This document shows positions 14,630 through 21,170 of a stretch of 23,487 bases of DNA, in pieces. The notes beneath the pieces were generated by a model that saw nothing but the letters and a program-made list of their open reading frames with translations, did no database searches and was not told the DNA's origin. The position numbers and the translations under genes are program-made. Every line of letters begins with the position of its first letter. Position 1 is the stretch's first letter. Origin of the DNA: an uncultured Dorea sp. (GTDB lineage Bacteria; Bacillota; Clostridia; Lachnospirales; Lachnospiraceae); NCBI GenBank assembly GCA_910587575.1, contig CAJULU010000025.1, positions 1 to 23,487 on the forward strand. The letters are read 5' to 3'.

Positions 14630-15517
14630 ATGTTAGAGAAAATGAATGGGAAGAAGAAAGAAAGTCTGATTCAGAACGGTTATATTGTGCTGGGCTGTCT
14701 GACCTATGCGGTGGGCTTAAATATGCTGATCACGCCGCTTGACCTGTATAACGGGGGATTTATGGGGATTGCGCAGCTGATCCGTACCTTCCTGGTGGGT
14801 GTGATAAAGCTTCCGCTTCCGCCAGGGATGGATATTGCCGGCGCAATTTACTATATCCTGAATATACCGCTGTTTCTCATGGGGCTTCGGGTGATGGGGA
14901 AGGAATTTCTCATGAAATCTCTGTTCGGGACAACGGTGATCAGTGTCTTTCTGCTGCTGGTGCCCGTGCCCCAGAGTCCGGTTATCGAGGATTATCTGAC
15001 GGCCTGTATCATCGGAGGAATCATCGCAGGCGCCGGAAGCGGAATGATTCTGCGGGGACGGGGATCGGCGGGCGGGCCGGACATTATCGGAATGTGCTGT
15101 GCGAAGAAATACCGGAACATCAGTGTGGGACAGGTCAACATCCTGGTGAATCTGGTAGTATACGGAATCTGTCTCTTTATGTTCGACATCGAGATTGTGG
15201 TGTATTCTCTGATCTATGCTACCGTGTTTGCGCTGACGGTGGATAAGGTCCATATTCAGAATATCAATACCAGCGTGATGATATTTACCAAGAAACTGGG
15301 GATATCCAAGGCGATAATGGAGCAGACCGGGCGGGGCGTGACCACCTGGGACGGTGAAGGGGCCTATACACAGATGAGATCGTACATCCTGTTTGTGATG
15401 GTCTCGAAATACGAAGTCAATCAGATTAAACATATTGTACATAGTATCGACCCCAATGCTTTTATGATTCTGACCGAAGGCTCGGCGGTGGTAGGGAATT
15501 TCGAGAAGAGGTTATGA
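14630..15517 (+). CDS. YitT family membrane protein
   Basis: 295 residues. Five or six hydrophobic helices (about 15-205) include the glycine-rich RGRGSAGGPDIIG loop typical of the YitT_membrane domain. A cytoplasmic DUF2179 domain follows (about 225-290), with the YILFVMVSKYEVNQIKHIV stretch. The length is normal. GAGAGGAATAGGG precedes the ATG. It probably shares the merR transcript. The family's activity is not established; transport has been proposed. Its last six bases overlap the end of the convergent gene. Confidence 0.9.
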   Translation: MLEKMNGKKKESLIQNGYIVLGCLTYAVGLNMLITPLDLYNGGFMGIAQLIRTFLVGVIKLPLPPGMDIAGAIYYILNIPLFLMGLRVMGKEFLMKSLFGTTVISVFLLLVPVPQSPVIEDYLTACIIGGIIAGAGSGMILRGRGSAGGPDIIGMCCAKKYRNISVGQVNILVNLVVYGICLFMFDIEIVVYSLIYATVFALTVDKVHIQNINTSVMIFTKKLGISKAIMEQTGRGVTTWDGEGAYTQMRSYILFVMVSKYEVNQIKHIVHSIDPNAFMILTEGSAVVGNFEKRL

Positions 15518-15859
15518 TCCGCAGTATCTGGGGTAGTCCTCTTCGAAATGCTGGAACTGCGTCTCAAGGGAAGAAAGGGACGCAGCACAGAGGCCGTCTA
15601 TCAGTGCGGTCATATCTGCTTTCGTCTTTGCGGGATTGCAGGGAACTTCTAATGCAAAATCGCTGTAAGCCCGCAGTTTGTGAAAATACATACCCGTATC
15701 GGGTTCTTCATGCCCGCTGCGGCACATCTCGTACATGGTGACGCAGTCCGCTGCATCTACTTCTGTACATTCCCGGCAGATCCATCTGCCAAGATAGTAA
15801 TAGGAATTCCCCACCTGGTACACAAAGCCAGGGGATTTTAATAATCGTTCTGTTATCAT
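15512..15859 (-). CDS. Small Cys-rich hypothetical protein
   Basis: 115 residues from the ATG at 15859, chosen because AGGAGG lies seven bases upstream; an earlier ATG ten codons further out would place that ribosome site inside the coding region. There are a CREC motif and further Cys (WICRECTEVDAADC, then MYEMCRSGH), which could bind zinc but do not match a family I know. There is no signal peptide or membrane segment. The gene runs tail to tail with yitT: the stops share TTATGA at 15512-15517. It has a good promoter of its own. Confidence 0.75.
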   Translation of the reverse strand: MITERLLKSPGFVYQVGNSYYYLGRWICRECTEVDAADCVTMYEMCRSGHEEPDTGMYFHKLRAYSDFALEVPCNPAKTKADMTALIDGLCAASLSSLETQFQHFEEDYPRYCGS

Positions 15860-15887
15860 CAGCTTACCTCCTCGTATCGATACCTTC

Positions 15888-15916
15888 ATTATACAAATCT
15901 TTTATGACGGAATCAA
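15888..15916 (-). promoter_or_regulatory. Promoter of the small Cys-rich gene
   Basis: Minus strand: TTGATT at 15916-15911, a 17-base spacer and TATAAT at 15893-15888. Confidence 0.75.
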
Positions 15917-16539
15917 GGTAAAACCGCTTTCCTGTGTCTGCATTTCCAGGCCAGATGGAGAAGTCCGGCTCCGGTCAGGATTGCCAGAAGATAGGAAGTG
16001 ACGGCCGCCCCGTTTCCGAACATTCTTCCTATATCCCGGAAAACAATCTGTCCCATCCGGTAGTGAGGGCTGATATAGAACATATTAATCCGTCCGAAAG
16101 GATAGAAGGCCAGATTAAAGCCGGTGGCAAGCAGGCAGCAGGCCAGAAAGACAGCAGCGCTTCCTGCGAACCCTTTCCAGGATTCATCGGCTCTGCCCGT
16201 AAGCCCGGCATAGAATCCGAGGATGATCAGAAGGATATGCCATGCAAAGGAATGGAAGGTGAGCGCAGGAAGGCTGTAGTACATCCCGGTGGTGTCAAAA
16301 AATGTAAAGATGCCGCCAAGAAGCCCGAAATCCATGAGGAATGTCAGTAACATACCCTGGATCCGTTCCGATGAAAGGAAAGGGAACACAAGGCAGACAT
16401 ACATAGGAATGCTGCATAACTGGAAGGGGAAATACCACCAGTTATACGTTCCGTGACCGATGATGAAAGTAAGAGTATATTGTTTCCAGATTTCACTCAG
16501 AAGCATGAGACATCCACAATAAAAAAGTTTTTTCTGCAT
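15913..16539 (-). CDS. TMEM164/YwaF-like integral membrane protein
   Basis: 208 residues, almost wholly hydrophobic, with about six or seven helices. The conserved early segment HGTYNWWYFPFQLCSIPMYV resembles the LPLHLCS-type motif of the YwaF (TIGR02206)/TMEM164 family, and a later FHSFAWH also fits. Bacterial members have no established activity; eukaryotic TMEM164 is an acyltransferase of ether phospholipids. GGGAGG six bases upstream fixes the start. It is divergent from the EamA transporter. The family call is from motif memory. Confidence 0.75.
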   Translation of the reverse strand: MQKKLFYCGCLMLLSEIWKQYTLTFIIGHGTYNWWYFPFQLCSIPMYVCLVFPFLSSERIQGMLLTFLMDFGLLGGIFTFFDTTGMYYSLPALTFHSFAWHILLIILGFYAGLTGRADESWKGFAGSAAVFLACCLLATGFNLAFYPFGRINMFYISPHYRMGQIVFRDIGRMFGNGAAVTSYLLAILTGAGLLHLAWKCRHRKAVLP

Positions 16540-16579
16540 ACAATCCTCCCGGGAAATAGTATTTATGGAAATGATATTT

Positions 16580-16585
16580 ATTATA
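16580..16585 (-). promoter_or_regulatory. -10 element of the TMEM164-like gene
   Basis: TATAAT on the minus strand, about 40 bases before the start codon; no good -35 is visible. Confidence 0.5.
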
Positions 16586-16603
16586 CACTGGATTGGACAA
16601 ATA

Positions 16604-16612
16604 TGCTATAAT
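16604..16612 (+). promoter_or_regulatory. Extended -10 promoter of the EamA gene
   Basis: TGCTATAAT, a perfect extended -10, about 45 bases before the start; -35 is poor, as is allowed for extended -10 promoters. Confidence 0.6.
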
Positions 16613-16657
16613 TGGTAGGCGTGTCCAAATAGACAGATTTTTATGAGGTGATGTACG

Positions 16658-17578
16658 ATGAAGACAAAGAATGTATTAATGCTGGTGCTGACTGCATTTA
16701 TCTGGGGAACCGCCTTTGTTGCCCAGAGCGTGGGGATGGATTATCTGGAGCCGTTTACGTTTAACGGAGTCAGAAGCCTGATCGGGGGAGCGGCGTTGAT
16801 TCCCTGTATCGCCATTCTGCAGATGATCAATGGAAAGGACGGGGGGAAGGTTTCCGGAAGCCGTAAGGAGCTGGTGGCCGGGGGGACTGCCTGCGGGCTG
16901 CTTCTGTTTGCCGCCAGCAGTCTCCAGCAGATCGGGATTCAGTATACGACGGCGGGGAAGGCAGGATTTATTACGGCATTTTATATTGTGATTGTTCCTG
17001 TTTTTGGCATTTTCCTTCGGAAAAAGCTTGGGTACAAGATATGGACTGCCGTTGTGATGGCGCTTCTGGGGCTGTATTTTCTCTGTATGACAGAACAGTT
17101 TTCCGTTGGAAAAGGGGATATTCTGATCTTTGCCTGTGCCCTGGTATTTTCTGTGCATATTCTTGTGATTGATTATTTCTCACCCAGGGTTGACGGGGTG
17201 AAGATGTCCTGCATCCAGTTCTTTGTATGCGGGATTGCGTCCCTGCCGTTCATGTTCCTTCTGGAGACGCCAAGAGTGGAGGCCATGGTGAATGGCTTAA
17301 TGCCGCTTCTGTATGCGGGGGTGCTGTCCTGCGGCGTGGCGTATACTCTGCAGATTATCGGCCAGAAGAATGTGAATCCGGCCATTGCGTCCCTGATTCT
17401 GAGCCTGGAGTCCTGCTTCTCGGTCCTGGCCGGATGGGCTGTGCTGGGGGAGAGGCTTTCTGTACGGGAATCCATAGGGTGCGTGCTGATGTTCGGGGCG
17501 ATTATTCTGGCGCAGTTACCAGACAAAAAGCGGAGTGTCAAAGAAAAAGATAGAAACGAATCAGATAATATGTTATAA
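16658..17578 (+). CDS. EamA/DMT family transporter
   Basis: 306 residues with ten hydrophobic helices in two EamA repeats. The first begins LTAFIWGTAFVAQSVGMDYL; the second ends with the conserved NPAIASLILSLESCFSVLAG, followed by WAVLGE. It is an inner-membrane exporter or importer of small metabolites of the drug/metabolite superfamily. GAGGTGATG is about six bases before the ATG. The C-terminal tail is basic and charged. Its last codons overlap the -10 of the next small locus (TATAAT at 17574-17579 spans the TAA stop). The substrate is unknown. Confidence 0.92.
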   Translation: MKTKNVLMLVLTAFIWGTAFVAQSVGMDYLEPFTFNGVRSLIGGAALIPCIAILQMINGKDGGKVSGSRKELVAGGTACGLLLFAASSLQQIGIQYTTAGKAGFITAFYIVIVPVFGIFLRKKLGYKIWTAVVMALLGLYFLCMTEQFSVGKGDILIFACALVFSVHILVIDYFSPRVDGVKMSCIQFFVCGIASLPFMFLLETPRVEAMVNGLMPLLYAGVLSCGVAYTLQIIGQKNVNPAIASLILSLESCFSVLAGWAVLGERLSVRESIGCVLMFGAIILAQLPDKKRSVKEKDRNESDNML

Positions 17579-17579
17579 T
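17571..17579 (+). promoter_or_regulatory. Extended -10 promoter of the small toxin-like mRNA
   Basis: TGTTATAAT, with a partial -35 TAGAAA at 17551-17556 (17-base spacer). The predicted RNA starts near 17586, overlapping the end of the EamA gene. Confidence 0.65.
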
Positions 17580-17583
17580 TTTT

Positions 17584-17608
17584 TGTTGCGCACCGATACC
17601 CAGCAACA
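17584..17608 (+). promoter_or_regulatory. 5' hairpin of the toxin-like mRNA
   Basis: TGTTGC (17584-17589) pairs with GCAACA (17603-17608) directly before the AGGGAGGAG ribosome site. A 5' stem near the ribosome site is typical of type I toxin mRNAs. Confidence 0.5.
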
Positions 17609-17617
17609 GGGAGGAGG

Positions 17618-17647
17618 TGTCAGCGTTGGAGTTTTTCATTTCTTTTT
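17618..17647 (+). repeat. Direct repeat copy 1, over the toxin start codon
   Basis: Matches 17805-17832 in direct orientation: 26 identities over 30 columns with two gaps, including 15 identical bases (TTTTCATTTCTTTTT). It spans the start codon and first codons. Confidence 0.85.
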
Positions 17648-17724
17648 TACTCACTGTTATGGCTGGTGTAGCTTGCCACTACATCATCAAATGGTTAGAC
17701 AGTGACGGCAAGAGCAACAAATAG
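17626..17724 (+). CDS. Fst-like 32-residue membrane peptide, putative type I toxin
   Basis: A 32-codon frame starting at TTG (17626), with AGGGAGGAGG ending eight bases upstream. A GTG at 17617 is in frame but lies on top of the ribosome site. The peptide has one hydrophobic helix (about residues 3-21: FFISFLLTVMAGVACHYII) and a polar tail KWLDSDGKSNK. Length, single helix and charged tail with an LD-x-D-type motif resemble the Fst toxin of the enterococcal par locus, which disturbs membranes. The surroundings (5' hairpin, direct repeats, opposed promoter, shared terminator) match par architecture. Identity and toxicity are inference; the residue identity to Fst is low. Confidence 0.65.
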   Translation: MEFFISFLLTVMAGVACHYIIKWLDSDGKSNK

Positions 17725-17726
17725 CC

Positions 17727-17746
17727 TAGTGGGTGCTTTGCCACTA
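17727..17746 (+). other. Hairpin after the toxin-like frame
   Basis: TAGTGG-gtgctttg-CCACTA, two bases after the stop codon. No T tract follows, so it is more likely an mRNA-stabilising stem than a terminator. Confidence 0.55.
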
Positions 17747-17759
17747 TAAAAGTAAAGAA

Positions 17760-17797
17760 GAATCCCCAGACTGTACGGCAATACAGTTTGGGGATTC
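17760..17797. terminator. Bidirectional terminator shared by the toxin mRNA and its antisense RNA
   Basis: A 16-bp stem with one G.T: GAATCCCCA (17760-17768) with TGGGGATTC (17789-17797), and ACTGTA (17770-17775) with TACAGT (17782-17787), loop of six. It is followed by GATTCTTTG on the plus strand and by TTCTTTACTTTT on the minus strand. Confidence 0.75.
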
Positions 17798-17804
17798 GAT
17801 TCTT

Positions 17805-17832
17805 TGTCAACGTGGACTTTTCATTTCTTTTT
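17805..17832 (+). repeat. Direct repeat copy 2, at the 5' end of the antisense RNA
   Basis: Same orientation as 17618-17647 (26 of 30 columns identical). When transcribed leftward it makes a sequence complementary to the toxin initiation region. Confidence 0.85.
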
Positions 17833-17842
17833 GCCTACTGGC

Positions 17843-17871
17843 ATTATAGCATATGCAGAAATCTTTTTCAA
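17843..17871 (-). promoter_or_regulatory. Strong promoter of the antisense RNA
   Basis: Minus strand: TTGAAA at 17871-17866, a 17-base spacer and TATAAT at 17848-17843, with TGC before it (extended -10). It is the best promoter in this gap and points towards the toxin frame, with no gene of its own. Confidence 0.75.
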
Positions 17872-17884
17872 TATCCATTTTATT

Positions 17885-17947
17885 ATACGTTATTGGACGG
17901 AGTCCACCCGCCCGAAGGGCATGTATTACGGTGTGCCCTAGGGGATA
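17885..17947 (-). repeat. Mini-element, copy B (inverted relative to copy A)
   Basis: The reverse complement matches 2515-2577 at 56 of 63 positions, with both palindromes kept. It lies in the toxin-GH31 gap, 14 bases beyond the antisense -35. ACGGAGTCCAC (17897-17907) and GTCCACTCCGT (17967-17977) are imperfect inverted repeats (9 of 11), so this copy may belong to a longer element of about 90-100 bp. Confidence 0.8.
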
Positions 17948-17986
17948 TATTATCGACCGATAGTCTGTCCACTCCGTAAGAAGCAT

Positions 17987-18008
17987 GCATCTCGGGATGC
18001 CTATTTTT
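17987..18008 (+). terminator. Probable terminator upstream of the GH31 gene
   Basis: GCATC-tcgg-GATGC followed by CTATTTTTAT; it would insulate the GH31 gene from the upstream locus. The rest of the gap to 18131 is AT-rich with a TATAAT at 18085-18090 but no matching -35. Confidence 0.5.
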
Positions 18009-18131
18009 ATTCTTGCATCATATAGAAGTCAAAATAATATTGTTTTTTGTATAAATAGTGAAAGAAGAATCGTTAAAACTGTAATATAATAAAATTTAAG
18101 AAGAATGAAAAGTCATGAAGGAGGAAAAGGT

Positions 18132-20126
18132 ATGATACGAAAATATGTATATGGAGAACCCTTTGAGACAGAAGCCGTGGTTGGGAAACTGGAAGCAGAG
18201 CAGGGAACGGAGGCTGTCGGGATCGGACAGGTTTCTCTGACGGATGGATTTACATTTTCTTACCAGATGAAAGAGGAGGACATCATCTATGGGCTCGGCG
18301 AGGCCAACAGGGGACTGAACAAGAGGGGATACTGTTATATCAGTAACTGCACGGACGATCCGAACCACACGGAGGATAAGCGTTCTCTGTACGGCGCCCA
18401 CAATTTTATCGTGATTTCCGGAGAGAAGAACGTAGGCCTGTTCTTCGATTATCCGTCGGAGATTATCTTTGACATCGGATATACCAGGTCGGATCTTCTG
18501 GAGGTCAGCTTAAAGGAAGCGGATCTGTATCTGTATGTGATTGAGGGAGAGACGGCCTATGACATTGTGAAGCAGTTCCGTAAGATGATCGGCAGAAGCT
18601 ATATTCCGCCGAAGTTTGCCTTTGGGTTCGGGCAGAGCCGCTGGGGATACCGGACGCAGGAAGATTTCCGCAAAGTTGCAGAAGGATACCGGGGAAATGA
18701 CATTCCGATAGACATGATCTACATGGACATTGATTATATGCAGGATTATAAGGATTTTACCGTAAATGAAGAGAACTTCCCGGATTTTCCTGCATTTGTG
18801 GAGGAGATGCGCAGAAAGGGAATCCGTCTGGTTCCTATCATCGATGCGGGCGTGAAGGTGGAAGAAGGTTATTCTGTGTATGAGGAAGGTGTGGAAAAGG
18901 GATATTTCTGTAAGCGGGAAGACGGCAGTGAATTCGTGGCAGCAGTATGGCCTGGTGACACCCATTTTCCCGATGTACTAAACCAGGATGCAAGGAAATG
19001 GTTTGGCGGTAAGTACCGTTTTCTGATTGAACAGGGAATTGAGGGATTCTGGAATGACATGAACGAGCCGGCAATCTTCTATTCACGGGAGGGAATGGAC
19101 GATCTGCTTGCAACGCTCCGTAAGTATGCCGGGGAGAATGTGGACAGGATTCCCCTTGAGGAACTGGAAAAGGTAACAGGGCTTGCCAATTCTCCAGAGG
19201 ATTACAGACGGTTCTACCACTGTGTGGACGGGAAACGGATCCGGCACGACAAGGTGCATAACCTTTATGGTTACAATATGACCAGGGCAGCAGGGGAGGC
19301 TTTCGATGAGATTGCAAAGGGCAGAAGGATTCTCTTATTTTCCCGTTCTTCCTATATCGGAATGCACCGATATGGAGGAATCTGGACGGGAGACAATAAG
19401 TCCTGGTGGTCCCACATTCTTCTGAACCTGAAAATGATGCCGTCTCTGAATATGTGCGGCTTCCTGTATACAGGTGCGGATCTTGGGGGATTTGGTGCGG
19501 ATGCCACCAGAGACCTGGTGCTTCGCTGGATGGCGCTTGGTGTGTTTACGCCTCTGATGCGTAATCATGCGGCTCTTGGAACCAGGGAGCAGGAAGGGTA
19601 TCAGTTTGAGAACGTAGAGGATTTCCGGGGAATCGTTGAAACCAGATACAGGCTCGTGCCCTATCTGTACAGTGAGTATATGAAGGCAGCCCTTACGGAT
19701 GATTTGTATTTCCGACCGCTGGCATTCGTGTATCCTGAGGATTCTTTTGCGTCAGGTGTGGAGGATCAGGTCATGCTGGGCGATGAGGCCATGATTGCGC
19801 CGGTGTATACCCAGAATGCGAAGGGCCGTTATGTCTATCTGCCGGAGCGGATGCTGCTTGTGAAGTTTCGGAAAAATGGGGAGTATTCGGAGGAGATTCT
19901 GGAAAAGGGGCACCATTTTGTGGAAGTGGCCCTTGACGAGGTTCCGCTGTTTATCCGGGAGGGAAGATGTATTCCTCTGGTGGATCCGGCAGGCTGCGTG
20001 GAGGCGCTGGATACCAGGTGCCCGGAGATGGTGGGATTCGAAGGCGCTGAGTATGTGCTTTATGAGGATGACGGGGTTACGAAGGAATATGAGAAGGAAG
20101 GCCATTACCGGAAGCTTGTGAAATAG
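18132..20126 (+). CDS. GH31 alpha-glucosidase (isomaltosidase-like)
   Basis: 664 residues. It removes glucose from the non-reducing ends of alpha-glucans in the cytoplasm; there is no signal peptide. The GH31 nucleophile is Asp309 in GFWNDMNEP and the likely acid/base is Asp421 in IWTGDNKSWW; MDIDYMQDYKDF contributes to the -1 subsite. It follows closely, with a two-residue offset, what I recall of the Ruminococcus obeum enzyme Ro-alphaG1. Trp171 in GQSRWGY corresponds to Trp169, which was linked to preference for alpha-1,6 bonds (isomaltose). The start at 18132 is chosen because AGGAGG lies eight bases upstream; an ATG nine codons earlier has no ribosome site. The gene is alone, with no transporter or regulator beside it. 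Confidence 0.93.
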   Translation: MIRKYVYGEPFETEAVVGKLEAEQGTEAVGIGQVSLTDGFTFSYQMKEEDIIYGLGEANRGLNKRGYCYISNCTDDPNHTEDKRSLYGAHNFIVISGEKNVGLFFDYPSEIIFDIGYTRSDLLEVSLKEADLYLYVIEGETAYDIVKQFRKMIGRSYIPPKFAFGFGQSRWGYRTQEDFRKVAEGYRGNDIPIDMIYMDIDYMQDYKDFTVNEENFPDFPAFVEEMRRKGIRLVPIIDAGVKVEEGYSVYEEGVEKGYFCKREDGSEFVAAVWPGDTHFPDVLNQDARKWFGGKYRFLIEQGIEGFWNDMNEPAIFYSREGMDDLLATLRKYAGENVDRIPLEELEKVTGLANSPEDYRRFYHCVDGKRIRHDKVHNLYGYNMTRAAGEAFDEIAKGRRILLFSRSSYIGMHRYGGIWTGDNKSWWSHILLNLKMMPSLNMCGFLYTGADLGGFGADATRDLVLRWMALGVFTPLMRNHAALGTREQEGYQFENVEDFRGIVETRYRLVPYLYSEYMKAALTDDLYFRPLAFVYPEDSFASGVEDQVMLGDEAMIAPVYTQNAKGRYVYLPERMLLVKFRKNGEYSEEILEKGHHFVEVALDEVPLFIREGRCIPLVDPAGCVEALDTRCPEMVGFEGAEYVLYEDDGVTKEYEKEGHYRKLVK

Positions 20127-20171
20127 AAGAATCAAAATCTTCGGATAGATTTCAAAAATATCAGACAAATT

Positions 20172-20194
20172 AATGCAAAATCCTGCATTTGTTT
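20172..20194 (+). terminator. Possible weak terminator after GH31
   Basis: AATGCA (20172-20177) / TGCATT (20184-20189) followed by TGTTTTG; a short AT-rich stem, so weak. Confidence 0.35.
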
Positions 20195-20202
20195 TGATAT
20201 TG

Positions 20203-20231
20203 TTGATTGTTCTGGAAAAAAAGGATAGAAT
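20203..20231 (+). promoter_or_regulatory. Promoter of the SDR (7-alpha-HSDH-like) gene
   Basis: TTGATT at 20203-20208, a 17-base spacer and TAGAAT at 20226-20231, giving a leader of about 55 bases. Confidence 0.65.
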
Positions 20232-20291
20232 AACTGTAGACGGATTAAGGAAGGCTGCAAGGCCATAAATAGTTTACAGGAGGTTTCATGT

Positions 20292-21089
20292 ATGAGATTG
20301 GATGGAAAGGTAGTATTGATTACTGCGTCAACAAGGGGAATCGGACTTGCGACGGTGAAAGCTTGTGCGAAGGAAGGCGCAAAGGTTTACATGGCGGCGA
20401 GAAATCTGGAACTTGCGAAATCGGTTGCAGATGAGCTGAATGCAGAGGGCGGCAATGTAAAATATGTCTATAATGACGCTACGAAGGAAGAGACTTTCTC
20501 TTCCATGATTGAGGAAGTGGTGGAAAAGGAAGGTCGCATTGATGTACTGGTGAATAACTTCGGTACTTCAAATCCGAGAGAAGACTTGGATCTTGCCAAT
20601 ACCAGTGTGGATGTATTCATCAATACTGTGAATGTGAATCTGAAGAGCGTGTTTATCGCATCCCAGGCTGCGGTGAAGTATATGGCGAAGACGGGCGGCG
20701 GAAGTATTATTAATATCTCTTCCGTGGGCGGACAGGTGCCGGATATTTCTCAGATTGCTTACGGCACCACCAAGGCTGCCATTAATTATCTGACCAAGCT
20801 GACGGCGGTTCATGAGGCCCGCCACAATATCCGCTGCAATGCAGTACTGCCGGGCATGACGGCAACGGATGCGGTTCAGAATAATCTGACGGACAATTTC
20901 AGGGAACTTTTCCTGAAGCATACGCCGATCCGCAGAATGGGCCTGCCGGAAGAGATTGCGGCTGCGGTTGTGTATTTTGCCAGTGATGATGCGGCGTTTA
21001 CCACCGGCCAGATTATGACGGTTTCAGGCGGATTCGGTCTTGCGACTCCGGTGTTCGGAGATCTGGTGGAGAGTTCGGAACGCAGATAA
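20292..21089 (+). CDS. hdhA: SDR oxidoreductase, probable 7-alpha-hydroxysteroid dehydrogenase
   Basis: 265 residues. The cofactor motif is TASTRGIG (11-18), and Arg37 after strand 2 suggests NADP(H). The catalytic residues are Asn116, Ser144 (NISSVGG), Tyr157 and Lys161 (YGTTK). The sequence, including NNFGTSNP and the AVLPGMTATDAV stretch, resembles the Clostridium scindens 7-alpha-HSDH as I recall it. That enzyme oxidises the 7-alpha-hydroxyl of primary bile acids (cholate, chenodeoxycholate) to 7-oxo forms, consistent with a gut habitat. AGGAGG nine bases upstream sets the start. It is monocistronic, with its own promoter and terminator. Another SDR substrate cannot be excluded, and no bai genes are in view. 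Confidence 0.75.
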   Translation: MRLDGKVVLITASTRGIGLATVKACAKEGAKVYMAARNLELAKSVADELNAEGGNVKYVYNDATKEETFSSMIEEVVEKEGRIDVLVNNFGTSNPREDLDLANTSVDVFINTVNVNLKSVFIASQAAVKYMAKTGGGSIINISSVGGQVPDISQIAYGTTKAAINYLTKLTAVHEARHNIRCNAVLPGMTATDAVQNNLTDNFRELFLKHTPIRRMGLPEEIAAAVVYFASDDAAFTTGQIMTVSGGFGLATPVFGDLVESSERR

Positions 21090-21129
21090 GGGGCGGGAGA
21101 CTCTGGGTAATGAAAGATGTGAGTATGAG

Positions 21130-21162
21130 GGACGGCATGGTTTTGTGCCGTCCTTTGTGTTT
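21130..21162 (+). terminator. Terminator of the SDR gene
   Basis: GGACGGCA (21130-21137), loop TGGTTTTG, TGCCGTCC (21146-21153), then TTTGTGTTT. Confidence 0.85.
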
Positions 21163-21170
21163 AACTTATA

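Larger units (their letters stand above)
17748..17836 (-). ncRNA. Putative antisense antitoxin RNA (RNA II-like)
   Basis: The promoter at 17843-17871 predicts a minus-strand start near 17836. The RNA begins with the complement of direct repeat copy 2 (17832-17805), then enters the strong hairpin 17797-17760 and ends in a T-rich stretch. Because the repeats are direct, its 5' end can pair with the toxin mRNA across the start codon, and its 3' part pairs with the toxin terminator. This is the RNA II logic of the par locus. Expression is untested. Confidence 0.6.

Noticed and set aside
14717..15442. Minus-strand open frame of 241 codons opposite yitT
   Set aside because: Antisense to a recognised family member, His/Gln-rich, no ribosome site.
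17805..17810. TTGACA on the minus strand as a -35 box
   Set aside because: No acceptable -10 lies 16-18 bases downstream, and the sequence is part of the direct repeat shared with the toxin start region; the promoter at 17843-17871 is far better.
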